A DNA stretch of 15,823 bases from Gemmatimonadota bacterium (GTDB taxonomy: Bacteria > GCA-2686955), in assembly GCA_002686955.1 (NCBI GenBank), contig NYZA01000187.1:1-15823 (forward strand). Reading direction: 5' to 3'. Under the pieces are notes generated by a model, which was given only the letters and a program-made list of their open reading frames with translations, was not told where the DNA came from and searched no databases. Of this stretch, positions 1-6,332 are shown piece by piece; positions within the stretch are counted from its first letter, which is position 1, and the number at the start of each line of letters is the position of its first letter. The position numbers and the translations under genes are program-made.

Positions 1-1
1 G

Positions 2-196
2 GTGGTGGACCTCGAGACGGCGCGCAACGAGGCCCAGTACGCACCCACCGAGGTCGCAGCGACGATCGCCCTGGGAATCGCCCGGGCCTCCGACTACAGC
101 TCCTACAGCGCGGTCGTGCACCAGAGCTACTCCGAGGGGCTGCCCATCACGCAGGACGGCTGCATCGGCATCGAGATGGTCTCGCGCGATCGCCTC
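2..196 (+). CDS. Gene fragment running in from the window edge, unknown function
   Basis: From the first bases the plus strand reads as a convincing protein in the frame starting at base 2, with almost every third codon base G or C up to about base 196. The residues (for example ALGIARASDYSSYS and GLPITQDGC) look like a normal folded protein, but I do not recognise the family. After about base 196 the same frame stays open to 460 but becomes Leu/Arg/Gln-rich antisense-like sequence, while the minus strand takes over the coding signal. So the plus gene seems to stop being coding without a stop codon. It may be a truncated gene at an inversion or assembly junction. The true start lies outside the window or is unknown. 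Confidence 0.4.
173..196. repeat. Imperfect palindrome at the coding-strand switch
   Basis: This 24-base stretch matches its own reverse complement at about 17 of 24 positions and contains the perfect palindrome GCGATCGC. It sits where coding signal switches from the plus strand (left) to the minus strand (right). Such short palindromes can seed fold-back or inversion junctions, natural or produced during amplification and assembly. Confidence 0.35.
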
Positions 197-379
197 GTTC
201 GCCCGACTCAGCAGCTGCTCCAGCTCGCCCCGCTCCGGCGACACCTCCGGCAGCCCCTCCAGCGCCTCGTTGCAGGCGATCCGCGCATCCATCCAATCTC
301 CTCGTTCGGCGAAGGCGAGGGCTTTGGCCTTGAGCTTGTCGGGTGTGCGACCGAGCAGCCGCTTCATGAACGACATCGG
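190..379 (-). CDS. N-terminal part of a small helical protein, broken at its 3' side
   Basis: On the minus strand an ATG at 379 opens a frame beginning MSFMKRLLGRTPDKLKAKAL and continuing with a helical stretch rich in Ala, Glu and Leu (including GDWMDARIACNEALEGLP and ERGELEQLLSRANEAIARDHL), which looks like a short helical-repeat or TPR-like protein. An AGGGAG sequence lies about 11 bases upstream of the ATG, somewhat far. Codon third positions are GC-rich until about base 190. Further on, the minus frame stays open to the window edge but loses this bias, and the plus strand becomes coding. The gene therefore looks truncated near 173-196. Function unknown. Confidence 0.4.
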
Positions 380-493
380 AACCGAGTCTCCCTCGCCGAC
401 ACCGTGCGCGGTATGGCGGCTTCGGATTGTGATGATGGACGATGGGGCCGTGTAGCTTAGCCCGCATTCCTCACAAAGTCCCGTCGCGAGGCA

Positions 494-569
494 TCAGCGC
501 GCCCCCAGGATCTCCACCTCGTAGCCGTCGGGATCGCGCACGCGAAGCTATGGTGTGGGCGAGCTTCAT
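494..569 (-). pseudogene. Remnant of a glyoxalase/VOC-family gene (start and end only)
   Basis: On the minus strand GGGAG lies four bases before an ATG that reads MKLAHT, the usual opening of lactoylglutathione-lyase-like VOC proteins. Only 76 bases later, in another frame, comes VRDPDGYEVEILGAR followed by TGA, the usual end of the same family. The middle of the protein, normally well over 100 residues, is gone, and the length (25 codons plus one base) puts the two ends out of frame. This is an internally deleted pseudogene. VOC proteins often carry similar (V)RD-D motifs near both ends, so recombination between them could have caused the loss; that is inference. Confidence 0.6.
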
Positions 570-768
570 GGGGCTCCCGCGAATGGGGGGAAGCTATCGG
601 TGAGATTGGCTCACCCAGCGCCAAGCCGATCGTTATTAGGTTCTGATCGCGGGTTGGCCTCGACTTCGACTCGCTTCGCGGATTACAAGTAGTCAATCCC
701 CAAGAACTTCCTCCCCCAGAACCTCACCAGCCCGGCGAGACCAAGCGCCCGCCAAGGAGAAGCGCGAA

Positions 769-1989
769 GTGAGCAAGTCGCAGTCGATCATCGAGCAGGC
801 CGAGCGTTTCGGCGCCCACAACTACCACCCATTGCCCGTGGTCATCGCCGAGGCCGAGGGGGTCGTCGTGCGCGATCCCGAGGGGAAGGAGTATATGGAC
901 TTTCTCTCGGCCTACTCCGCCGTGAATCAGGGGCATCGGCACCCTCGGATCATCGGCGCGCTCAAGGCGCAGGCCGATCGTTGCACACTGACGAGCCGCG
1001 CTTTCCACAACGACCGCATGGGGGAGTTTCTCGAGAAGCTCTGCGCCTACACCGGCTTCGAGATGGCGCTGCCGATGAACACCGGCGCCGAGGCGGTCGA
1101 GACGGCGATCAAACTGGCGCGGCGCTGGGGCTCGCTCGTGAAGGGGGTCGAGAACGGCCGACAGCGGATCATCGTCTGCGAGGATAATTTTCACGGGCGA
1201 ACGTCGACGATCATCTCGTTCAGCACCGACGCCGAGGCGCACGATCATTACGGTCCCTATACTCCCGGTTTCGAGATCATTCCTTACGACGATACCGGCG
1301 CCCTCGAGGGGGCGATCGACGGCGACACCGTCGCCTTTCTTTTCGAGCCGATCCAGGGCGAGGCGGGGGTGGCCCTGCCGCGCGAGGGGTTCTTGGCGGA
1401 AGTTCGTCGGATCTGCACCGATCGGAAGATCCTGATGATCGCCGACGAGGTACAGACCGGCTTCTGTCGCACCGGACGCCGCTTCGCCTGCGAGCACGAG
1501 GGGGTGCGTCCCGACGTCATGACCCTCGGCAAGGCGCTGGGGGGTGGGGTTTTTCCGGTGAGCGCGGTCGTCGCCGATCGGGAGCTGATGGGGGTGTTCG
1601 AGCCGAATACGCACGGCTCGACCTTCGGCGGGAATCCGCTCGGCGCGGCGGTTGCGATCGCGGCCCTCGAGGTACTCGAAGATGAGGAGCTCGATGCGCG
1701 CGCGGAACGGTTGGGCAAGCGCTTCCGGGAGCGGATCGCGGACATGAAGTGCGATCGCATCCGCCAGGTTCGCGGCAAGGGCTTGCTCAACGCGGTGGTC
1801 TTCGATGACGATTTCGAGGCCTGGGATGTCTGCCTGGCCCTGCGCGACGCCGGAATTCTCGCGAAGCAGACCCATGGGAACATCATCCGATTTGCGCCAC
1901 CGCTGGTAATCGGCGAGGACGAGCTCGACGTGGCGATCGAGCGGATTCGCGCAGTTTTCGAACAGATCGAAGAACTCGTGCGCTCGTAG
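769..1989 (+). CDS. rocD: Ornithine--oxo-acid aminotransferase (RocD)
   Basis: A PLP-dependent class III aminotransferase of 406 residues, the usual length for RocD. It transfers the delta-amino group of ornithine to 2-oxoglutarate, giving glutamate semialdehyde for proline/glutamate or arginine breakdown in the cytoplasm. Visible motifs in order: NTGAEAVETAIK at 104-115, NFHGRT at 140-145, EPIQGEAG at 193-200, IADEVQTG with the cofactor aspartate D226, and TLGKALGGG with the Schiff-base lysine K255, then HGSTFGGNPL. The GTG start is supported by AAGGAG at 754-759, nine bases upstream. It is followed after 115 bases by an Rrf2 regulator on the same strand. Other class III aminotransferases are possible, but the overall pattern (NYHPLPVV, SAYSAVNQGH) is that of RocD. 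Confidence 0.93.
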   Translation: MSKSQSIIEQAERFGAHNYHPLPVVIAEAEGVVVRDPEGKEYMDFLSAYSAVNQGHRHPRIIGALKAQADRCTLTSRAFHNDRMGEFLEKLCAYTGFEMALPMNTGAEAVETAIKLARRWGSLVKGVENGRQRIIVCEDNFHGRTSTIISFSTDAEAHDHYGPYTPGFEIIPYDDTGALEGAIDGDTVAFLFEPIQGEAGVALPREGFLAEVRRICTDRKILMIADEVQTGFCRTGRRFACEHEGVRPDVMTLGKALGGGVFPVSAVVADRELMGVFEPNTHGSTFGGNPLGAAVAIAALEVLEDEELDARAERLGKRFRERIADMKCDRIRQVRGKGLLNAVVFDDDFEAWDVCLALRDAGILAKQTHGNIIRFAPPLVIGEDELDVAIERIRAVFEQIEELVRS

Positions 1990-2063
1990 GTTCCCCTAAG
2001 AGCTGGAATTGCTTACAGTGTGCTGAAAGGTCGTGTCCCGGGGGGGCTCGCGGCCTGCCTTCA

Positions 2064-2084
2064 GGGCGGAGCGTGGCTTCGCCC
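2064..2084 (+). promoter_or_regulatory. Strong hairpin in the leader or operator region of the Rrf2 gene
   Basis: The arms GGGCGGAGC (2064-2072) and GCTTCGCCC (2076-2084) pair over nine positions, one of them G-T, around a three-base GTG loop. There is no T-run behind it, so it does not look like an ordinary intrinsic terminator for rocD. It lies 20 bases upstream of the Rrf2 start and just before TATATAC at 2094-2100, so it could be an operator overlapping the promoter or an RNA structure. Rrf2 regulators often bind imperfect palindromes in their own promoters; binding here is inference. Confidence 0.4.
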
Positions 2085-2104
2085 GCTGACGGGTATATAC
2101 GAAG

Positions 2105-2551
2105 ATGTTCGGATTCTCTCGCGCGGTGGAATACGCGCTTATCGCCCTGATCAACGTGGCCAAGAAGGGACGGGGCGCCCCCGTCAGCGTAGCCAGCATC
2201 GCTGACGCGGAGGGGCTGCCTCGCGACTATCTGTCGAAGATCATGCCGACCCTGCTCCATCAGGGCATCGTGCGCTCGGTGCGCGGCATCGGCGGCGGTT
2301 TCATTCTGGCCCAGGACCCCTCCGAGATCTCGGTGCTGGAAGTGGTTCGCTCGGTCGACGGTGCGGTCGAGGTGGCGAAATGCCTCGGAACGGAGGAGTG
2401 CTGCGCGCTTCACCACCGCTGCGGGCTGGTCCCGCTGGTCTCGATCGTGCAGATCGAGCTCTCGAAGGTGCTGGAGCGGATCACGCTGGCCGACGCTATG
2501 AAGTGGGGAGAGCAGAGGGTGGGCGTGTCCTCCGGTGGGTGGCGCGGCTGA
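2105..2551 (+). CDS. Rrf2/IscR-family transcriptional regulator
   Basis: A 148-residue winged-helix regulator. The opening (SRAVEYALIALINVAKK), the helix-turn-helix (VSVASIADAEGLPRDYLSKI) and the wing (VRSVRGIGGGFILA) are typical of Rrf2. Cysteines at 93, 99, 100 and 106 give the Cx5Cx6C or closely spaced pattern that holds an iron-sulfur cluster in IscR/NsrR/RsrR-type sensors, so it probably senses Fe-S status, NO or redox state. The start has no good Shine-Dalgarno, only GAAG next to the ATG; TATATAC ends four bases before it, so a leaderless transcript is possible. It is not next to isc/suf genes. Its targets might include rocD upstream or itself, but nothing in the sequence proves this. 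Confidence 0.88.
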   Translation: MFGFSRAVEYALIALINVAKKGRGAPVSVASIADAEGLPRDYLSKIMPTLLHQGIVRSVRGIGGGFILAQDPSEISVLEVVRSVDGAVEVAKCLGTEECCALHHRCGLVPLVSIVQIELSKVLERITLADAMKWGEQRVGVSSGGWRG

Positions 2552-2766
2552 CGTCATGAGCTTCTGAGGGCTCAGGGCTTTCATTTGGAATTGGGACCCG
2601 GGGGGACCGCGCACTCGCCGCTGGTCGCCGTGACAGCCCGCCAGGCCCGCCCCGCGGCTCCGCGACCTTCGAACCTGGCCACCAGTCCTGGTCTTTTCGT
2701 ACATCCCGAAGCGAATTCGGAGCGTGGGCCAAGAACTCCGGCCCCGAGCGCGACGGTTAAGCTTAG

Positions 2767-2786
2767 ATCGAGCAAGTCCGCTCGAT
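2767..2786 (+). promoter_or_regulatory. Perfect inverted repeat just upstream of the subtilase ribosome binding site
   Basis: ATCGAGC (2767-2773) and GCTCGAT (2780-2786) are a perfect 7-base inverted repeat around AAGTCC. The right arm touches the GGAG ribosome binding site (2787-2790) used by the subtilase gene. It could be an operator for the whole protease/sigma/anti-sigma operon or an RNA hairpin that affects translation of its first gene. Confidence 0.4.
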
Positions 2787-2796
2787 GGAGATCCCG

Positions 2797-4377
2797 ATGA
2801 CGCGCAACGCCCCGATTCGAAAGCTGCTTCCGCTGGCCCTCGCCGTGGCCGGCGTCGCCGCCGCCGCGCAGCCGCGGACGCCGGTGCAAGTTCGTGCCCC
2901 GTCGGTCGATGGCGGCGACGAAGATCCCTGGTATCTCTGCTGGTTTCGGGATCTGAACAACAACCGGATCGACGACGAGATCGAGGATTTCGAGATCGGT
3001 GCCCCGATGAGGGTCGACTTCATGGTGACCTTCGAGCGGGCCGCCTACGCCGCCGACCGCGATTCGCTGGTGGCGGAGCTCGACGCGATCGCTGCTCCCT
3101 TCGGCGGACATGTGGAGCAGGCATTCGAGATCCTGCCGAGCGTTCTGGTCGTGGGCACCGAGCTCAACTACCCGCTCTGGGACAACTTCTTCAATACCTA
3201 CCTCGACCCCTTCTTCATCAATCTCTTCATGGTGCCGATGCCCTTGCCGGTGGTCATGGTCGAGTCGATTCACCAGTCCGGTCCCGGTGCCGCCGTTGCA
3301 CCGTGCTCTACTACCCTGAGCGATCCCCTTTTCGACAGCGACTTCCTCGCCGACAGCAATGTGCTTCCAGCTGTTTGGGATACGACCGGCGGTGAGTGGC
3401 CCTGCGGCACGAGCGGCCTGAGCACGACGGTGGCGATCGTCGACGCGGGTGTGGACGGCTACGGATCGATCGACCCGCTCAAGCTCGCTGGTGGCTACGA
3501 TGCGGTGGCCGGCATGGAGCTCGATCCGGCCGATCAAACCGGACCGACGGGGGCCGATAATCTGTGGCACGGCACGCGGGTGGGGCATGTGGCGATGGGG
3601 CTCGATCGGGCCTACGGCGTGGCCCCCTTCGCCGCCCTGATCGATGTCAATATCGCCTATGCCCATACCGACACATTGCCCGAGGGGCACACCACTTCCG
3701 ATCGCATCTTGGCCGCCTTCGATTGGCTCTTGGCGCACAAGGACGACACATGGTCGCCGATCGGAGCGCCGAGCATCGATATCGGCCGGATCGACGCGGT
3801 CAATGTCTCCTACACCGACCACGGGCCGATCGCGGTGCGCTTCCTGCCGATTCCGACGAGCCCGGGTGCGCCGATGGGGCTCTCCGACGGAAGCGATCTG
3901 CTCTCGCGCGCCGTCGACAGTCTGGTGGTGAACGGCGGAATGCCGGTGGTGGTGGGGGCGGGGAACGATGGGGAGGCGGGTGCGGGATTCGGCGGGCTCG
4001 CGGCGGCCGCGAACGCGATTACGGTCGGTGCCTACGATTCCGCGGAGCCCGATAGCTCGGTGGCGTGGAGCAATCACGGCGTCGGCATCTATGGTGTCGT
4101 CAAGCCCGATCTCGTGGGATCGGGTGTCGATATCTACACCGGCGGCGCAAAAGGTAGCGGCACTTCCTTCGCGGCTCCCCAGGTGGCCGGGGCGGTTGCG
4201 TTGATGCGATCGGCTCACCCGACGGCCACCCCGGCCGAGTTGGCCCGGGCACTACGCGACTCGGCCGTGCCGCCCGAAGGCAGTTCGGGCTATCACTCTT
4301 ACTTCGGCTACGGTCGACTCGATGTCGAGGGCGCTCTGGCGGTCATCGACACTCTCGTCGGGGGAGGTGCGCCGTGA
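2797..4377 (+). CDS. Secreted subtilisin-like serine protease (S8 family)
   Basis: 526 residues. The start at 2797 is chosen because GGAG lies six bases upstream; an in-frame ATG at 2785 would add four residues but has no such site. The N terminus (MTRNAPIRK then a run of Leu/Ala/Val ending near AAAAQ) is a signal peptide. A Ca-binding-like loop (DLNNNRIDDEIE, about 52-63) follows, then a region of about 70-160 resembling an inhibitor-I9-type propeptide. The subtilase triad is intact: Asp216 in VAIVDAGVDG, His258 in WHGTRVGH, Ser457 in GSGTSFAAPQVAGA, with oxyanion Asn390 in GAGNDG. It should act outside the cytoplasm. It is the first gene of an operon; its stop overlaps the GTG start of an ECF sigma gene, so its expression is tied to that regulator. 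Substrate unknown. Confidence 0.92.
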   Translation: MTRNAPIRKLLPLALAVAGVAAAAQPRTPVQVRAPSVDGGDEDPWYLCWFRDLNNNRIDDEIEDFEIGAPMRVDFMVTFERAAYAADRDSLVAELDAIAAPFGGHVEQAFEILPSVLVVGTELNYPLWDNFFNTYLDPFFINLFMVPMPLPVVMVESIHQSGPGAAVAPCSTTLSDPLFDSDFLADSNVLPAVWDTTGGEWPCGTSGLSTTVAIVDAGVDGYGSIDPLKLAGGYDAVAGMELDPADQTGPTGADNLWHGTRVGHVAMGLDRAYGVAPFAALIDVNIAYAHTDTLPEGHTTSDRILAAFDWLLAHKDDTWSPIGAPSIDIGRIDAVNVSYTDHGPIAVRFLPIPTSPGAPMGLSDGSDLLSRAVDSLVVNGGMPVVVGAGNDGEAGAGFGGLAAAANAITVGAYDSAEPDSSVAWSNHGVGIYGVVKPDLVGSGVDIYTGGAKGSGTSFAAPQVAGAVALMRSAHPTATPAELARALRDSAVPPEGSSGYHSYFGYGRLDVEGALAVIDTLVGGGAP

Positions 4378-5141
4378 TCGCCGCCGCCGCTTCTTTCCCG
4401 GGTGGTGCCGACACTTCTGGCGCCCGAGAGGCCGACCGGAGACTCGCGCGGGTCTGCGCCGCCTCGCCGCCCGATCGTTCCGCCTGGGAGCAGCTATACG
4501 CGTCGCATTCCGCTGGGGTGAGACAGTGGATTCGGCGGGGGCGTCGCCTCGGTTCCGACGAGGGTGTCGAAGACATGCTGCAACAGGTTTTTCTGCTCTG
4601 TGCGCAAGGAGCTCTGGCCCGATACCGTGGCGAAACCTCGCTGCGTGCCTATCTGTTGCGGATCGCCGAGCGGGTTCGGATCAGCGAGAATCGTCGCTTG
4701 ACCCGGCAGTGCCGGGACGTTCGCGGCGAAGTGTCGCTCGATGCTCCGGTCGGTGATGGTGATGACGGCGGCGGATCGTGGATGAACATGATGGGGCGGG
4801 ACCATTCCGTCCCCCACAGTCTCGGCTTCTGGTGCTCCGAATTCGGGCAAAGACCCGATGAAGCGTTGGAAGCACGGGAACGACTCCTCCAGATCAACCA
4901 CCTGGTCGACGCGCTCGAGGATTCCCTCGATCGCAAGATCCTGAGGGAGTACTTCTGGGAGAGTCGAAAAGACCGCGAGATCGCCGAAAGTCTGAAGATC
5001 TCGATCAATACAGTGACGTGGCGCCGCCACCGAGCCCAGGCCCGGGTAGAAGAAACCTGGTGCCAACAGTTCGAGGGGGAGCCGCGATCCCACAAAAACA
5101 AGAAAATGCGTTCGAAATCGCGAGAGGGGAAGAAGTCGTGA
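4374..5141 (+). CDS. ECF-type sigma-70 family factor
   Basis: A 255-residue sigma factor that would direct RNA polymerase to alternative promoters. Region 2 spans about 35-108 (AWEQLYASHSAGVRQWI, then VEDMLQQVFLLC and the LRAYLLRIAERVRISENRR helix). Region 4 spans about 163-226, with the HTH in DREIAESLKISINTVTWRRHR. Between them is a long, Gly/Asp/Met-containing linker of about 54 residues, longer than in simple ECF factors. The tail is very basic (HKNKKMRSKSREGKKS). GGGAGG sits just upstream of the GTG start, which overlaps the subtilase stop as GTGA. The next gene overlaps the same way, the normal arrangement of a sigma factor with its inhibitor. Target promoters unknown. Confidence 0.85.
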   Translation: MIAAAASFPGGADTSGAREADRRLARVCAASPPDRSAWEQLYASHSAGVRQWIRRGRRLGSDEGVEDMLQQVFLLCAQGALARYRGETSLRAYLLRIAERVRISENRRLTRQCRDVRGEVSLDAPVGDGDDGGGSWMNMMGRDHSVPHSLGFWCSEFGQRPDEALEARERLLQINHLVDALEDSLDRKILREYFWESRKDREIAESLKISINTVTWRRHRAQARVEETWCQQFEGEPRSHKNKKMRSKSREGKKS

Positions 5142-5779
5142 AAGCCCTACACGCCCTCTGCCCGGCACCCGAGCGGCTCGTCGAGTATGTTCTGGACGGT
5201 CCGACCGACGAGATCACTACCCATATCGAGGACTGCGCCGAATGCTCGCGAGAAGTGATCGACATTTTCAAACGCTTCGACCAATTCAACGCGCTCGAGC
5301 GCAAAGGCGAAGGCGATACTCTGCCAACCGGGTTGTGGGAATCGCTCCACGCCGAGCACAAGACGCCACGGCCACCGGTGGTGCTGAGCCTGCGGCTGCA
5401 CCCGAAGCCCTCCTTCGTCGGTGGTGAGGGTGAGGGCGAGGGGGCGGAGCTGCGGGCGGCCGCGGGCGGTGGGTTGCGGGGTGGTGGAAAGGAATCCGCG
5501 GTGGCCGAGCTGACGACCAACGGCGGTTTGCGGCTGGTATTCGTGATCGTCGACGGCATGCTCTCGGTGCGGGCTCTGCGGGACGGTGCGCCTGAGGAGG
5601 GAGTGCGGCTCTCGCTGGGGGAAGTGTCGGGGGAGGGCGCCGAAGGCGAGGGCGAGAGCGGGAGCGGCCGAACGATCGCGCTGACGATCAGCACCGATGA
5701 AGCGGGGCAGGCGCGGGTGGAGCTGGCACCCTTCGCGGAGTGCGAGGGTTTGGGGATTCGATTGGAGCCGACGACGTAA
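5138..5779 (+). CDS. Putative zinc-finger anti-sigma factor, soluble
   Basis: Start set at GTG 5138: it overlaps the sigma stop as GTGA and has AGGGG about eight bases upstream. A longer open frame back to 5018 lies inside the sigma gene and is unlikely to be used. The 213-residue product has the zinc-binding anti-sigma motif HxxxCxxC (His29, Cys33, Cys36 in HIEDCAEC), as in the ZAS domain that clamps ECF sigma factors. No membrane helix is visible, so it is predicted cytoplasmic, unlike many anti-sigmas. Residues about 90-120 and the Gly/Glu-rich stretches (about 93-118 and 163-178) look flexible; the C-terminal part (VFVIVDGMLSV, TIALTIS) looks like beta strands. The stop codon TAA is the first three bases of the fold-back element, so the natural C terminus may have been altered. 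The anti-sigma role is inferred from motif and gene order. Confidence 0.7.
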   Translation: MKALHALCPAPERLVEYVLDGPTDEITTHIEDCAECSREVIDIFKRFDQFNALERKGEGDTLPTGLWESLHAEHKTPRPPVVLSLRLHPKPSFVGGEGEGEGAELRAAAGGGLRGGGKESAVAELTTNGGLRLVFVIVDGMLSVRALRDGAPEEGVRLSLGEVSGEGAEGEGESGSGRTIALTISTDEAGQARVELAPFAECEGLGIRLEPTT

Positions 5780-5958
5780 GGGTCCGCGCAAGAATTGCTT
5801 GTCATTTTGCATCCCATCTGCACCACAATCGGCCGATCGGCGAGCCCCGAAAGCCTCGAAATAGCCCGACTATTCCTCCGGTTTCGAGGCTCGCCGATCA
5901 ACCGGATCTGCGGCACATCTGGGCGCCAAGATGACAAGTAATCTTGCGCGGACCCTTA
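5777..5958. mobile_element. 182-bp fold-back MITE-like element with TA ends
   Basis: The two ends are inverted copies: TAAGGGTCCGCGCAAGA at 5777-5793 matches the reverse complement of 5942-5958 exactly, and after a small difference CTTGTCAT matches again (the other end reads ATGACAAG at 5931-5938). The similarity runs on weakly through the whole element to an inner 18-base arm pair (5835-5852 with 5882-5899, one mismatch) around a centre near 5867. It has no coding capacity. Ends of TA-AGGG and CCCT-TA fit a TA target duplication, as in IS630/mariner-type and some related transposon families; which family mobilised it is unknown. As RNA it would fold into a long hairpin between the sigma/anti-sigma genes and the CHAT gene. 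Confidence 0.75.
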
Positions 5959-6201
5959 GGATCCTTGGCGGGATGCCGCGAAGAAAGCGATTCCTTCCCC
6001 TGGCCTCGAGCCCCACGTCCGCCCAGTACTCCAGCGGGCGAGGCGTACTCCACGACCCCAGCCAGGAGCGACACTGCCGTCCATGCGCCACAGCGCGCTC
6101 GGAGTCGATACCGGGTCGAATTCGGGTGTCGCCGGAATCGACGCCGGTGGGTGCGCACCGAGTGCGAGAGCGGCTGTCGCCGAGAAGGCGGTGATCCTCA
6201 T
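5956..6201 (-). CDS. Small minus-strand reading frame with leader-like start, possibly a gene remnant
   Basis: An ATG at 6201 on the minus strand follows GGAGA with seven to eight bases spacing and opens an 81-residue frame starting MRITAFSATAALALGAHPPA, which looks like a signal or lipoprotein-like leader. The rest is not recognisable. The frame ends at the TAA formed by the outer end of the fold-back element, so it may be a gene cut off by that insertion. A second minus frame over the same stretch (around 5960-6070, including PLEYWADVGLEARGR) also has a coding-like look, hinting at a frameshifted remnant. Evidence is weak; no function assigned. Confidence 0.25.
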   Translation of the reverse strand: MRITAFSATAALALGAHPPASIPATPEFDPVSTPSALWRMDGSVAPGWGRGVRLARWSTGRTWGSRPGEGIAFFAASRQGS

Positions 6202-6332
6202 TGCCTATCTCCATGCTCAGGTCATCGGTACACTCGGATCGATCGCCAGTCGCCGATCCGCTCTTCGCGTGACGGAGTGCGAGCCTTTTCGGTCGAAGTC
6301 GAGTCTCGCGGAGCCAAACCCAACCCAACGGA
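5959..6332. other. Region between the fold-back element and the CHAT gene
   Basis: Nothing firmly identifiable lies here beyond the weak minus-strand frame. The CHAT start has no strong Shine-Dalgarno sequence, and I see no convincing promoter, although the distance from the sigma/anti-sigma operon suggests that the CHAT gene has its own promoter here. Confidence 0.4.

Noticed and set aside
2560-2595. CTGAG-GG-CTCAG with a T-rich tail as terminator of the Rrf2 gene
   Set aside because: The stem is only five pairs with a two-base loop and the T-run is interrupted; too weak to call.
2581-4218. A 545-codon open frame on the minus strand
   Set aside because: It is the antisense shadow of the subtilase gene; its product is His/Arg/Gly-rich and lacks domains, while the plus strand has all subtilase motifs.
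2690-6300. CTTTTCG...CGAAG sequences upstream of both the subtilase (about 2692-2713) and CHAT (about 6285-6298) genes as a shared sigma-dependent promoter
   Set aside because: The match is short and spacing differs; no clear -35/-10 pair could be aligned by eye.
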